Shown one piece after another: positions 1 to 7,814 of a stretch of DNA of 64,000 nucleotides. The DNA lies in assembly GCF_963677725.1 (NCBI RefSeq), contig NZ_OY782507.1, forward strand, positions 4,446,171 to 4,510,170. The letters are read 5' to 3'. Numbering within the stretch: the stretch's first letter is position 1; every line of letters starts with the position of its first letter. A program made the position numbers and the translations under genes. Source of the DNA: an uncultured Cohaesibacter sp. (lineage in GTDB: Bacteria > Pseudomonadota > Alphaproteobacteria > Rhizobiales > Cohaesibacteraceae). The notes under the pieces were generated by a model. It worked only from the letters and a program-made list of their open reading frames with translations. It was not told the origin of the DNA and did no database searches.

Positions 1-1319
1 GGGTGGAGGGACGCGAATGCATGATCATTTGCAATGATGCGACCATCAAGGGCGGCACCTATTATCCCATGACCGTCAAGAAGCATCTCAGGGCGCAAGA
101 AGTGGCGCAGGAAAATCGCCTGCCTTGCGTCTATTTGGTCGATTCAGGTGGGGCCAACCTGCCGCAACAGACAGAAGTTTTTCCCGACAAGGAGCATTTT
201 GGCCGGATTTTCTACAATCAGGCAACCATGTCATCAATGGGCATTCCGCAAATTGCCGTGGTGATGGGGTCTTGCACCGCAGGCGGGGCCTATGTGCCGG
301 CCATGTCGGACGAAACCATCATCGTCAAGGAGCAGGGTACAATCTTTCTGGCCGGACCACCCTTGGTGAAGGCGGCGACAGGGGAAGTTGTCAGCGCAGA
401 GGATTTGGGCGGGGCCGATGTTCACACCAGAACGTCCGGTGTGGCGGATCACTATGCACTGAATGATGCCCATGCGCTGGAAATTGCCCGTTCGGTGGTT
501 GCCAATCTCAACCGCCGCAAGGATGTCGATATTGAACTGCGCGCGCCCATAGAGCCACTGTTTGATACCCAAGAGCTGAATGGCATCGTGCCGGTGGACT
601 TGAAGAAGCAATACGATATTCGCGAAGTGATTGCTCGCTTGGTGGACGGGTCGCGGTTTGACGAATTCAAGGCCCGCTATGGCACCACCTTGGTGACTGG
701 CTTTGCTCATATTTATGGCGTGCCGGTGGGGATCATCGGCAACAATGGCATTCTTTTTTCCGAAAGTGCGCAGAAGGGCGCGCATTTTGTCGAGTTATGC
801 TGCCAACGGCGCATCCCGTTGCTGTTCCTGCAAAATATCACTGGCTTCATGGTGGGGCGAGACTATGAAGCGGGGGGCATTGCCAAGGATGGGGCCAAGC
901 TGGTCACAGCTGTGGCTTGTGCTCAAGTGCCGAAAATCACTGTGCTGGTGGGGGGCTCCTACGGGGCTGGCAATTATGGCATGTGTGGCAGGGCCTATAG
1001 TCCGCGCTTCCTGTTCAGCTGGCCCAACAGCCGAATTTCGGTGATGGGCGGTGAACAGGCGGCCAATGTGCTGGCGACTGTCAAGCGCGACAATATAGAA
1101 GCTGATGGCGGGGTCTGGTCTGCGGAGGACGAAAAGGCCTTCAAGGCCCCGATCGAGGAAAGATTCGAGGCTGAAGGGAATCCCTATTATGCCACAGCGC
1201 GTCTGTGGGATGATGGTATCATCATGCCATCCGAAACCCGGCGGGTGCTGGGCCTGGCATTCTCTGCGGCCTTGAATGCGCCAGTGCCTGAGACCAGATT
1301 TGGTGTCTTCCGAATGTAG
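1..1319 (+). CDS. mccB: Methylcrotonyl-CoA carboxylase carboxyltransferase (beta) subunit, 5'-truncated by window edge
   Basis: Carboxyltransferase subunit of the biotin-dependent carboxylase that converts 3-methylcrotonyl-CoA to 3-methylglutaconyl-CoA in leucine breakdown. About 438 codons are visible. Family members are about 535 residues, so roughly 100 N-terminal residues lie outside the window. Glycine-rich acyl-CoA/biotin loops typical of the crotonase-like fold are present ([12 protein letters not shown] near visible residue 90 and SYGAGNYGM near 325). The partner mccA starts 1.2 kb downstream on the same strand, but two opposing genes lie between them. A hairpin follows the stop. Propionyl- or geranyl-CoA carboxylase beta subunits are relatives, but the overall match is best to methylcrotonyl. 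Confidence 0.9.
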   Translation, partial: VEGRECMIICNDATIKGGTYYPMTVKKHLRAQEVAQENRLPCVYLVDSGGANLPQQTEVFPDKEHFGRIFYNQATMSSMGIPQIAVVMGSCTAGGAYVPAMSDETIIVKEQGTIFLAGPPLVKAATGEVVSAEDLGGADVHTRTSGVADHYALNDAHALEIARSVVANLNRRKDVDIELRAPIEPLFDTQELNGIVPVDLKKQYDIREVIARLVDGSRFDEFKARYGTTLVTGFAHIYGVPVGIIGNNGILFSESAQKGAHFVELCCQRRIPLLFLQNITGFMVGRDYEAGGIAKDGAKLVTAVACAQVPKITVLVGGSYGAGNYGMCGRAYSPRFLFSWPNSRISVMGGEQAANVLATVKRDNIEADGGVWSAEDEKAFKAPIEERFEAEGNPYYATARLWDDGIIMPSETRRVLGLAFSAALNAPVPETRFGVFRM

Positions 1320-1338
1320 ACATGGTTCTTTGTTGACC

Positions 1339-1364
1339 AAAAAAGGGGCGCTGGCCCCTTTTGC
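1339..1364. terminator. Bidirectional intrinsic terminator between mccB and the rhodanese gene
   Basis: Nine-base-pair stem AAAAGGGGC / GCCCCTTTT with a 4-base loop. Read on the minus strand it is followed by six T residues, which fits the end of the arsR-rhodanese transcript. On the plus strand the T run is shorter, so it should work less well for mccB. Confidence 0.75.
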
Positions 1365-1396
1365 GTTCGCATAGGATCCGCTTCAATGATCTGGCC

Positions 1397-1798
1397 TTAG
1401 AGGCCTGGGATCCATCCGGCTGCCCAACCAATGGCGACCACTGCGGCGGCAATGCCGAAGAATTTGAACATGGCGCTTCCACCTTCAGTGGGCACGCCCA
1501 TGCGGGAAATGGCATGAATGCCACCGGTCAGCATGTAGGCATCGCAATCAACAAAGCTTGCCAATTGGCGCGCGTAGCTATTGGTTCGGGCACCTGAAGC
1601 GCAAAAGAAAATCGCCGCTGGAGCACCGTTGGTGTCGATCGGGCCTTTGAGGCCAGAGAGGGGGTGATGCAGCGCGGAGGGGACTTTCTTGCCCATCAGC
1701 TCCATGGATTCTCGCACGTCGATCAGCACGGCGCCTTCATCAAGCAGCTTTTTGGCTGCGTCATGATTGATCTGTTGGACAATTTGTTTTTTTGCCAT
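1397..1798 (-). CDS. Rhodanese-like protein with C-terminal membrane anchor
   Basis: Single rhodanese domain (about residues 10-105) with the active-site loop C-A-S-G-A-R, which matches the CxxGxR cysteine loop of sulfurtransferases that carry a persulfide. A hydrophobic stretch at the C-terminus (FFGIAAAVVAIGWAAGW) should anchor it in the inner membrane with the domain in the cytoplasm. The start at MAKKQ is chosen because the longer reading frame, beginning at 1867, would overlap the upstream arsR gene. That leaves 44 bases between the genes, consistent with co-transcription from the arsR promoter. Similar rhodaneses accompany BigR/SqrR-type repressors. Its natural sulfur donor cannot be read from the sequence. 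Confidence 0.85.
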   Translation of the reverse strand: MAKKQIVQQINHDAAKKLLDEGAVLIDVRESMELMGKKVPSALHHPLSGLKGPIDTNGAPAAIFFCASGARTNSYARQLASFVDCDAYMLTGGIHAISRMGVPTEGGSAMFKFFGIAAAVVAIGWAAGWIPGL

Positions 1799-1842
1799 TC
1801 TGGGTCGTTTCTTCTTGGTTGTGGAAAGGGTCTGAGGAACCA

Positions 1843-2166
1843 TCAACGATCCGAATCCGAGGCGCAATATAGGTCTTTCAGCACGCCAAGAAGTTGTTCT
1901 GCATTGGGATCGGAGATCGAATAATAGATGGTTTGAGCGTCGCGGTTGCCCTTGATCAGGCCATCTTCACGCATTTTTGCCAAATGCTGCGATAAAGCGC
2001 TCTGGCTAATTTTCAATGTCTCCGCGAGATGGTTGACGGACTTGTCCGGGCCATCCACCAACTGGCAAAGAATGCGCAAGCGGTTGGCATTGCCCAGCAA
2101 TTTGAGCAATTTTGCGACATTGTCCGCTTCATCTGCCAGTGCTTCGATGGTCGGGTCCATGGCCAT
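1843..2166 (-). CDS. ArsR-family repressor, candidate persulfide sensor (BigR/SqrR-like)
   Basis: A 107-residue winged-helix protein of the ArsR/SmtB fold, with recognition helix around SQSALSQHLAKMREDGL. It has exactly two cysteines, C34 in the first part of the helix-turn-helix region and C101 near the C-terminus. The spacing is close to that of the cysteine pair that BigR and SqrR join through sulfur to release DNA. The metal-binding ELCVCDL motif of arsenic and cadmium sensors is absent. It lies directly upstream of the rhodanese gene and probably regulates itself and that gene; a palindrome at 2288-2299 is a candidate operator. Family is clear from sequence; the ligand is inferred from the cysteine pair and the neighbour. 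Confidence 0.85.
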   Translation of the reverse strand: MAMDPTIEALADEADNVAKLLKLLGNANRLRILCQLVDGPDKSVNHLAETLKISQSALSQHLAKMREDGLIKGNRDAQTIYYSISDPNAEQLLGVLKDLYCASDSDR

Positions 2167-2508
2167 TTCGCTTCGTCTCGGTTTTATCTGTCGACACAGG
2201 TGGATGGTTTTGAAAGGGGTGGCGTCGTTGGGCGCTGTTCTGTTCGGAACACCGGTCGGTCATAGTATGAGATTTTTCTAATTTAGTATATTCGAATATT
2301 CCTGTCCAATCAATGCGGGTTTTTATCGCATGTTTGCTTTGGTTGTGTTTGTTGCCTTGAGGGTCGGTTGAGCGCCTGATTGCGCCTAAATATTGATTGA
2401 CTTTTACGTAAATCAAAGTAATTTTTCATGAACCAAAATAGATATTTAATAAGATTGGGATTTTGGTCTCCACCATAGTTGGCCAGTATCCACCGGGGAG
2501 GAAGTGGA
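2167..2508. promoter_or_regulatory. Divergent promoter region between arsR and mccA
   Basis: A 342-base AT-rich gap with no credible gene. It must hold the arsR promoter (minus) and the mccA promoter (plus). The only clear element is the palindrome at 2288-2299. An excellent ribosome binding site (GGGGAGGAAG) immediately precedes the chosen mccA start. Confidence 0.6.
2288..2299. promoter_or_regulatory. Candidate ArsR operator palindrome
   Basis: Perfect 12-bp palindrome ATATTCGAATAT, 122 bases upstream of the arsR start. ArsR dimers bind AT-rich palindromes containing ATTC/GAAT half-sites. Assignment to this repressor rests on position and half-site similarity only. Confidence 0.4.
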
Positions 2509-4458
2509 ATGATCGACAGTGTGCTGATTGCCAATCGCGGAGAGATTGCCTGCCGCGTGATCAGGACGGCACGGAAGATGGGGCTTCGAACCATTGCTGT
2601 ATATTCCGACGCGGATCGGTCAGCACGCCATGTGCGAGAGGCAGACGAGGCCTATCATATTGGTCCGGCTGCTGCGGCGGAGAGTTATCTCGATGCGGCC
2701 AAGGTGATTGCGGTTGCCAAGGAATGCAAAGCGGCGGCGATTCATCCCGGCTATGGTTTCTTGTCCGAGAATGCTGCCTTTGCCAAAGCTTGCGCGGAAG
2801 CGGGAATTGTTTTTATCGGACCCGGCCCGCAGGCGATTGAAAAGATGGGGCAGAAGGACCGGGCCAAGGCCTTGATGGAAGCGGCAGGCGTGCCTGTGGT
2901 GCCCGGTTATCATGGGGAGAATCAGGATCCTGCCTTCCTGCATGACAAGGCTCGAGAGATTGGGTATCCGGTGCTGATCAAAGCGGTCTCAGGTGGTGGC
3001 GGTAAGGGGATGCGTTTGGTGGAGCGGGATGAGGATTTCCCCGCGGCGCTGGAATCAGCCCAACGGGAAGGGCAGAATGCTTTTGGTGATCCGAATGTCC
3101 TGATCGAACGGTTTGTCAAAAATCCGCGCCATATAGAGATTCAAGTCTTTGCCGACAGCCATGGGCAGGCGGTGCATCTTTATGAACGGGATTGTTCCTT
3201 GCAACGTCGTCACCAGAAGGTGATTGAGGAAGCGCCTGCGCCGGGCATGACGCCTGCGTTGCGTGAGGCGATGGGGTCGGCTGCGGTGAAAGCCGCACTG
3301 GCGGTGGACTATCAGGGGGCCGGGACGGTGGAATTCATCGTCGATGGGTCCAATGGCCTCAGCCTTGACGGGTTTTTCTTCATGGAAATGAATACCCGCC
3401 TACAGGTGGAGCATCCCGTAACCGAAGCGATCACCGGGCAGGATCTGGTGGCTTGGCAGTTTGATATTGCCAATGGAAAGCGATTGCCGTTGGCACAGAG
3501 CGACATTCCCCTTATGGGTCATGCGGTGGAAGCCCGGCTTTATGCTGAAGACCCGGAAAATGGATTCTTGCCGTCGACCGGTCGGCTATATGCCTTGTCC
3601 TTTGCAGGGGGCGAGGGCGTGCGGATCGATTCCGGTGTAGAGGCAGGGGATGAAATTTCTCCCTATTATGACCCTATGATTGCCAAGGTGATTGTTCATG
3701 CGGATAGCCGCGATGCGGCGTTGGCTAAACTGGCCGATGTTTTGCGGCAGAGTGCGGTGGCCGGACCGAAAACCAATGCGGCCTTTTTGGCGCAATTGGC
3801 AAGCCATCCTGATTTTGTGGCTCAAGCCTTTGATACCAGCTTCATTGATGCGCGCCTTGAGACGCTGATAGCGCAGGATGAAGGCGTACGCCAAAGGGTG
3901 GCCGCATCCGCCGTGCGGCATCTCTTAAGCGAAAGCATGACGCGCATCGCTGAGGCCAAATCCATGCGCAGCAATGAGGAAATCTCTCCATGGGATGCGA
4001 CGGATGGCTTCCAGTTGGGGGCACCACGCCACCAAACGGTGGCTTTAGTGATCGATGGGGAAGAGCAGTATCAAAGCCTGTCTTTTGGCCATGATGGCAT
4101 GGTCGTGGAGGGGCTGGAGGGGGACGTGAAGCCTCACGTCGTTTCCAGTGCCGATGGTCTGCTGGTGGTGGTCAATGGGCGCCAATATCATGTCAAGATG
4201 CATGATTATGAGCATGAGGAAGAGGCCGGCAGTGGTCAGATCGGTGCGCCTATGCATGGCAAGGTGACGGCAATCTTTGTCGAGGCGGGTCAAGCTGTTG
4301 CCAAGGGGGAGCGGCTCTTCATCGTTGAGGCGATGAAAATGGAGCATAGCGTTGTCGCGCCATTTGACGGAGTGATTGCGGCAGTTGCGGCCAGTGCCGG
4401 AGATCAGGTGGAAGAGGGGTATTCTGTGGTTCGCTTCGAGCAGGAAGAGGCAGCCTGA
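2509..4458 (+). CDS. mccA: Methylcrotonyl-CoA carboxylase biotin-containing (alpha) subunit
   Basis: 649-residue fusion of biotin carboxylase (N-terminal about 450 residues, with the ATP-grasp glycine loop SGGGGKGMR) and a C-terminal biotinyl domain. The biotin acceptor lysine lies in EAMKMEH near residue 610. It carboxylates enzyme-bound biotin for transfer by MccB. The start at MIDSVLIANRGE is chosen over one 10 codons upstream because of the strong GGAGG site at 2496-2504 and because family members begin with this motif. The length of about 650 fits MccA and the related acetyl/propionyl-CoA carboxylase alpha subunits; the specific substrate is inferred from the neighbouring mccB. A hairpin terminator follows. 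Confidence 0.9.
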   Translation: MIDSVLIANRGEIACRVIRTARKMGLRTIAVYSDADRSARHVREADEAYHIGPAAAAESYLDAAKVIAVAKECKAAAIHPGYGFLSENAAFAKACAEAGIVFIGPGPQAIEKMGQKDRAKALMEAAGVPVVPGYHGENQDPAFLHDKAREIGYPVLIKAVSGGGGKGMRLVERDEDFPAALESAQREGQNAFGDPNVLIERFVKNPRHIEIQVFADSHGQAVHLYERDCSLQRRHQKVIEEAPAPGMTPALREAMGSAAVKAALAVDYQGAGTVEFIVDGSNGLSLDGFFFMEMNTRLQVEHPVTEAITGQDLVAWQFDIANGKRLPLAQSDIPLMGHAVEARLYAEDPENGFLPSTGRLYALSFAGGEGVRIDSGVEAGDEISPYYDPMIAKVIVHADSRDAALAKLADVLRQSAVAGPKTNAAFLAQLASHPDFVAQAFDTSFIDARLETLIAQDEGVRQRVAASAVRHLLSESMTRIAEAKSMRSNEEISPWDATDGFQLGAPRHQTVALVIDGEEQYQSLSFGHDGMVVEGLEGDVKPHVVSSADGLLVVVNGRQYHVKMHDYEHEEEAGSGQIGAPMHGKVTAIFVEAGQAVAKGERLFIVEAMKMEHSVVAPFDGVIAAVAASAGDQVEEGYSVVRFEQEEAA

Positions 4459-4478
4459 TCAAGCGAGTCATGGACAAG

Positions 4479-4506
4479 AAAGGGCAGCCAATGGCTGCCC
4501 TTTTTG
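4479..4506 (+). terminator. Intrinsic terminator after mccA
   Basis: Eleven-base-pair stem AAAGGGCAGCC / GGCTGCCCTTT with a 3-base loop followed by T5, starting 21 bases after the mccA stop. It may also act on the opposing epimerase gene, which ends at 4543. Confidence 0.85.
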
Positions 4507-4542
4507 TAAGTATTTTCAACCGTTTATCTGCTGACCTTCGAA

Positions 4543-5439
4543 TCAGTCGAGCTTTGACAGGCTATTGTCCACCATCGCTTCGATGGTGTCATATCTTGGT
4601 TGCCACTTGAGAATATCCTTGGCGCGGTCTGCCTCCATCCGCTGGGAACGGGCAAAGCCGGAGGCCCAGCTGCCATAGCGCTTTTGTGCTTCTTCCAGCG
4701 TGATGACATCGGCCTCGTAGGGCAGACCGAGCTTGTTGGCCACCAATTTGCCGACTTCTTCCGCCGTTGCGCTTTTGATACCCGTTGCATTCAGCAGTAG
4801 CCCGTCACCGCGATTGTCGAGCGCGCGGACATAGAGGTCGCCCAGATCGTCTGCCTGAATGAAGGGAAAATGCGTGTCGGTCGCGCCGGTGATGGTGATT
4901 TTGCCATTTTCCTTCAGGTCGCGGGCATAATCAGCAATCAGGCCGCGACCCGGTTCGACCACCAGAGCGGGGTGGATGACCGTCAACAGCAAATTGGGGC
5001 AGCCATGCAACTGCTCGATGCTGTCGAGCATCCAGGCAAATTCCGGCAGCGGATCCAGCACATGGCGTTCGGTGATGGGAATCACCGGCTCCTTCGGATA
5101 GAGCCAACAGCCACCTGTATAAAGGAAAGGCAATTTCTTGTCGGCAGGCAGAGTCTTGGCCGCATCAAGCAGGTTGGCGACCAGTTTGTGGTCTACATCG
5201 CCCATGTCATGTTCAAATGTGGCGGCGGCGTGGATGATGCCGTCATGCGTGATCGCCTCTTTGACCCAATGGTCAGGTTCGGTCAAGCTGCCGCGCACGG
5301 GCGTTGCCCCCATGGCGCTTTGAATGTCGGCGCTGGCATCGGAGCGCGCCAATGTTGTGATCATATGTCCTTGCGCGATCAAGGCTTTTACGACGGCACT
5401 GCCAACCAGACCCGTTCCCCCGGTCACAAATATCTTCAT
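4543..5439 (-). CDS. NAD(P)-dependent epimerase/dehydratase family protein (extended SDR-like)
   Basis: 298-residue Rossmann-fold protein. It begins with the nucleotide-binding motif TGGTGLVG (residues 7-14) and carries the PFLYTGGCWLYP strand, where the catalytic residues of extended SDRs usually sit. The classic YxxxK pair is not obvious, so it may belong to an atypical NmrA- or TMR-like subgroup. The C-terminal half has the substrate-domain pattern F-I-Q-A-D-D-L-G-D-L. Substrate unknown. It stands alone on the minus strand, convergent with mccA and divergent from the DUF1489 gene. Confidence 0.75.
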   Translation of the reverse strand: MKIFVTGGTGLVGSAVVKALIAQGHMITTLARSDASADIQSAMGATPVRGSLTEPDHWVKEAITHDGIIHAAATFEHDMGDVDHKLVANLLDAAKTLPADKKLPFLYTGGCWLYPKEPVIPITERHVLDPLPEFAWMLDSIEQLHGCPNLLLTVIHPALVVEPGRGLIADYARDLKENGKITITGATDTHFPFIQADDLGDLYVRALDNRGDGLLLNATGIKSATAEEVGKLVANKLGLPYEADVITLEEAQKRYGSWASGFARSQRMEADRAKDILKWQPRYDTIEAMVDNSLSKLD

Positions 5440-5589
5440 TCAAAAATTCCTTGCAAAACCCTCCGGGCCACGGCGGGTTTAAATGAGCCTAATCGCAACT
5501 TAGCGCAAAATGTGTATAATTTCATGACCTCTTTTGGTGTTGATGCGACCTTTTCTTTATTGCGCTGACGGGCCGTGATATGGAGCGGC

Positions 5590-6024
5590 ATGACTGTGCA
5601 TATGTTGAAACTTTGCGTCGGGGTTGATTCCGTTGACGATCTTGAGGCTTGGGTCGAGCGGCGCCAGCAGATGCTGGCCGCGCACGGACAACCGCTTGAG
5701 CAAATCCACACGACGCGGATGTCACCGAAACGGCGGGACGAGATTCTCGATGGTGGTTCGCTTTATTGGGTCATCAAGGGCATGATCCTGGCGCGCCAAC
5801 CGATCATCGATTTGCGGCAGGTGGTCGGCGAAGATGGCATTTCGCGCTGTGAGATTGTTATGGAGCCAGTGCTCTATCGCACCGAATCGCAGCCCAAGCG
5901 GGCTTTTCAAGGCTGGCGCTATTTGAAGGTCAGCGATGCGCCTCGTGATCTCAAGTCCCTGTCCGGAGGCGATGATTTGCCAGAGTCATTCCGGCGTGAG
6001 TTGGCTGAGCTGGGCTTGTTGTAA
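5590..6024 (+). CDS. DUF1489 family protein
   Basis: 144-residue cytoplasmic protein starting MTVHMLKLCVGVDSVDDL, the signature opening of the DUF1489 family, which is widespread in Alphaproteobacteria and has no known function. The frame extends five codons further upstream, but GGAG at 5582-5585 sits correctly for the ATG at 5590. No signal peptide or membrane segment. The next gene, a VWA-like protein, follows after 89 bases on the same strand. Confidence 0.8.
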   Translation: MTVHMLKLCVGVDSVDDLEAWVERRQQMLAAHGQPLEQIHTTRMSPKRRDEILDGGSLYWVIKGMILARQPIIDLRQVVGEDGISRCEIVMEPVLYRTESQPKRAFQGWRYLKVSDAPRDLKSLSGGDDLPESFRRELAELGLL

Positions 6025-6113
6025 AGCTCAGTTGGGCTTTCCCCGCCTCTTGAGACTCTTGCCCCAGCACCCCACATCCGATGCTATACTCATTGCAAGG
6101 GGTTGGAGCGGAT

Positions 6114-6851
6114 ATGACCGATAAGCGTGATCTGAAGGTGGGGCAGAAGAGCGCTGGTGTGACGCCAGCGTCCGGCAGGGGAGAGGTGGCTTCCTTTCTT
6201 GCCAAGACCAAGCTCGTCCGTCAGGCGCAGGCGGGCAAGGGGCTGAAGCCAACCAGCGGTCATTTGATCTTTGCCCTTGATGCGACCATGAGCCGCCAAC
6301 CCACGTGGGATGTGGCCTGTTCCCTGCAAAGCGAGATGTTTTCGGTTGCCTCCCAGCATGGGGGATTGGCAACCCAGCTGGTCTATTTTCGCGGTACGGC
6401 TGAATGTCGGGCCAGTCGATGGACACGCGAGGCGGGTGATATGGTGCGCTGGATGGAGCGGTTTGACTGCCGCGCCGGGCGGACACAACTGGGCCGTATT
6501 CTTCAGCATGTGAAGACTGAATCCCAAACCAGCAAAATCAATGCGGTTGTTTATGTTGGCGATAGCCTGGAAGAAAATCCGGACGAAATTGTCGGGCTGG
6601 CTGGTGACATTGCGCTGAAAGGCATACCGATTTTCCTGTTCCAGGAGGGCAACGACTCACTGGCCTCTGTGATCTTTCGCGACATTGCACGGCTGACCGG
6701 TGGCGCTTATGGTCAGTTTGACAGCCATGCCAAGGATAAGCTCGCGGCCTATCTCAAGGGCATTGCAGCCTATGCAGCGACCGGGGGAGATGCAACCCAG
6801 TTGCCTTCGGATTTGCGAAAACAGGTCTTGAAACTTCGCAGCCCCGATTGA
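6114..6851 (+). CDS. VWA-like domain protein of unknown function
   Basis: About 245 residues. The region LIFALDATMSRQPTWDVA resembles the metal-site opening (DxSxS-like, here D-A-T-M-S) of a von Willebrand factor A fold, followed by alternating strands such as INAVVYVGDSLEE and PIFLFQEG. A positively charged N-terminus precedes it; no export signal. GGAG at 6104-6107 supports this start. Immediately downstream is a membrane J-domain gene, and the two are likely co-transcribed. The specific role is unknown; an adaptor or scaffold function is only a guess from the fold. Confidence 0.7.
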   Translation: MTDKRDLKVGQKSAGVTPASGRGEVASFLAKTKLVRQAQAGKGLKPTSGHLIFALDATMSRQPTWDVACSLQSEMFSVASQHGGLATQLVYFRGTAECRASRWTREAGDMVRWMERFDCRAGRTQLGRILQHVKTESQTSKINAVVYVGDSLEENPDEIVGLAGDIALKGIPIFLFQEGNDSLASVIFRDIARLTGGAYGQFDSHAKDKLAAYLKGIAAYAATGGDATQLPSDLRKQVLKLRSPD

Positions 6852-6940
6852 TCACTTTGCCGTGGCGAGCCATATAAGGGACGAGATGCCGCTTTTGCGG
6901 CGGGGCTCGAAGCGCGCTGCTCTTTTTTGATGGATGTTTG

Positions 6941-7636
6941 ATGATTTATCTGCTCGCCGGTCTTTTGTTGTTTTTCGTGGTGGTGCTGTTGGCGCGCTGG
7001 GCGGCTTATGCGCGGGCGTCCGATGTGGTGCAACTGCTCTATCGATTGGCCGGGGTTGCATTGACCCTGTTTGCGGCCTTTCTGTTGCTGCGTCGGCAAT
7101 GGGTGCTGGCGATGCCGGTGGCGGTGATGGCGTGGGGGATGTTTTCCCGCAAGCCCAGCAGCGCGGGGGCCGATCGGGCGACGGGCCGCGGATCAACGGT
7201 GCGCACAGCGGCTTTGGAAATGACGCTTGATCATGATACGGGCATTATCATAGGCAGGGTTCTTGCCGGGCATTTCGAAGGGCGGGAGCTTGATGGATTG
7301 TCAGAGGCTGAATTGATCAGCCTCTATGACGAAATCAGAATGGATCGCGAAAGCCGCGATCTACTTGAAGCCTATCTTGACGGCAGGCACGCCGACTGGC
7401 GTGACGCATTCGAGACGGACCCGAATGACGGGGAAGGAAGCCCGGCGGATTCTGGCCCCATGACCGAGGAGGAAGCCTATCAAATTCTTGGGCTTTCTGC
7501 GGATGCCGGTGCGGCGGAAATTGCTGCTGCTCACAGGCGGTTGATGAAGCGGGTCCACCCTGACCAGGGGGGCTCCACCTTTCTTGCTGCCAAGATCAAC
7601 GCTGCCAAGGCCGTCCTGATGCGAAAACATGGCTGA
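6941..7636 (+). CDS. Membrane-anchored J-domain (DnaJ-like) co-chaperone
   Basis: 231 residues with two hydrophobic segments at the N-terminus (residues 2-20 and about 33-65) and a J-domain at the C-terminus containing the essential HPD motif (KRVHPDQGG). A TTG lies one codon upstream; the ATG at 6941 is preferred. Topology should place the J-domain in the cytoplasm, where it would recruit DnaK to the membrane. It resembles TIM14- or DjlA-like proteins of Alphaproteobacteria. The middle segment (residues 90-150) contains an acidic helical region. It follows the VWA-like gene by 89 bases. Confidence 0.8.
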   Translation: MIYLLAGLLLFFVVVLLARWAAYARASDVVQLLYRLAGVALTLFAAFLLLRRQWVLAMPVAVMAWGMFSRKPSSAGADRATGRGSTVRTAALEMTLDHDTGIIIGRVLAGHFEGRELDGLSEAELISLYDEIRMDRESRDLLEAYLDGRHADWRDAFETDPNDGEGSPADSGPMTEEEAYQILGLSADAGAAEIAAAHRRLMKRVHPDQGGSTFLAAKINAAKAVLMRKHG

Positions 7637-7814
7637 TCTCCAATTACTCTTTTACTGATGACCGAGGCGAGAGGGGAACATTCCCGAATCGGTTACGCAT
7701 ACACTTAATTGTCATGATCATGATGGCATCTTGGGCCTTGGCATGATCCGGTTTGTTGAAAGCCGGCAGTCGATCGGAGGTTCGCCTGCCGGATCTGTTC
7801 GGGTGCCTTGTCTG

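Noticed and set aside
1799-1867. Longer N-terminus for the rhodanese gene
   Set aside because: Would overlap arsR by 25 bases and adds residues without a family counterpart.
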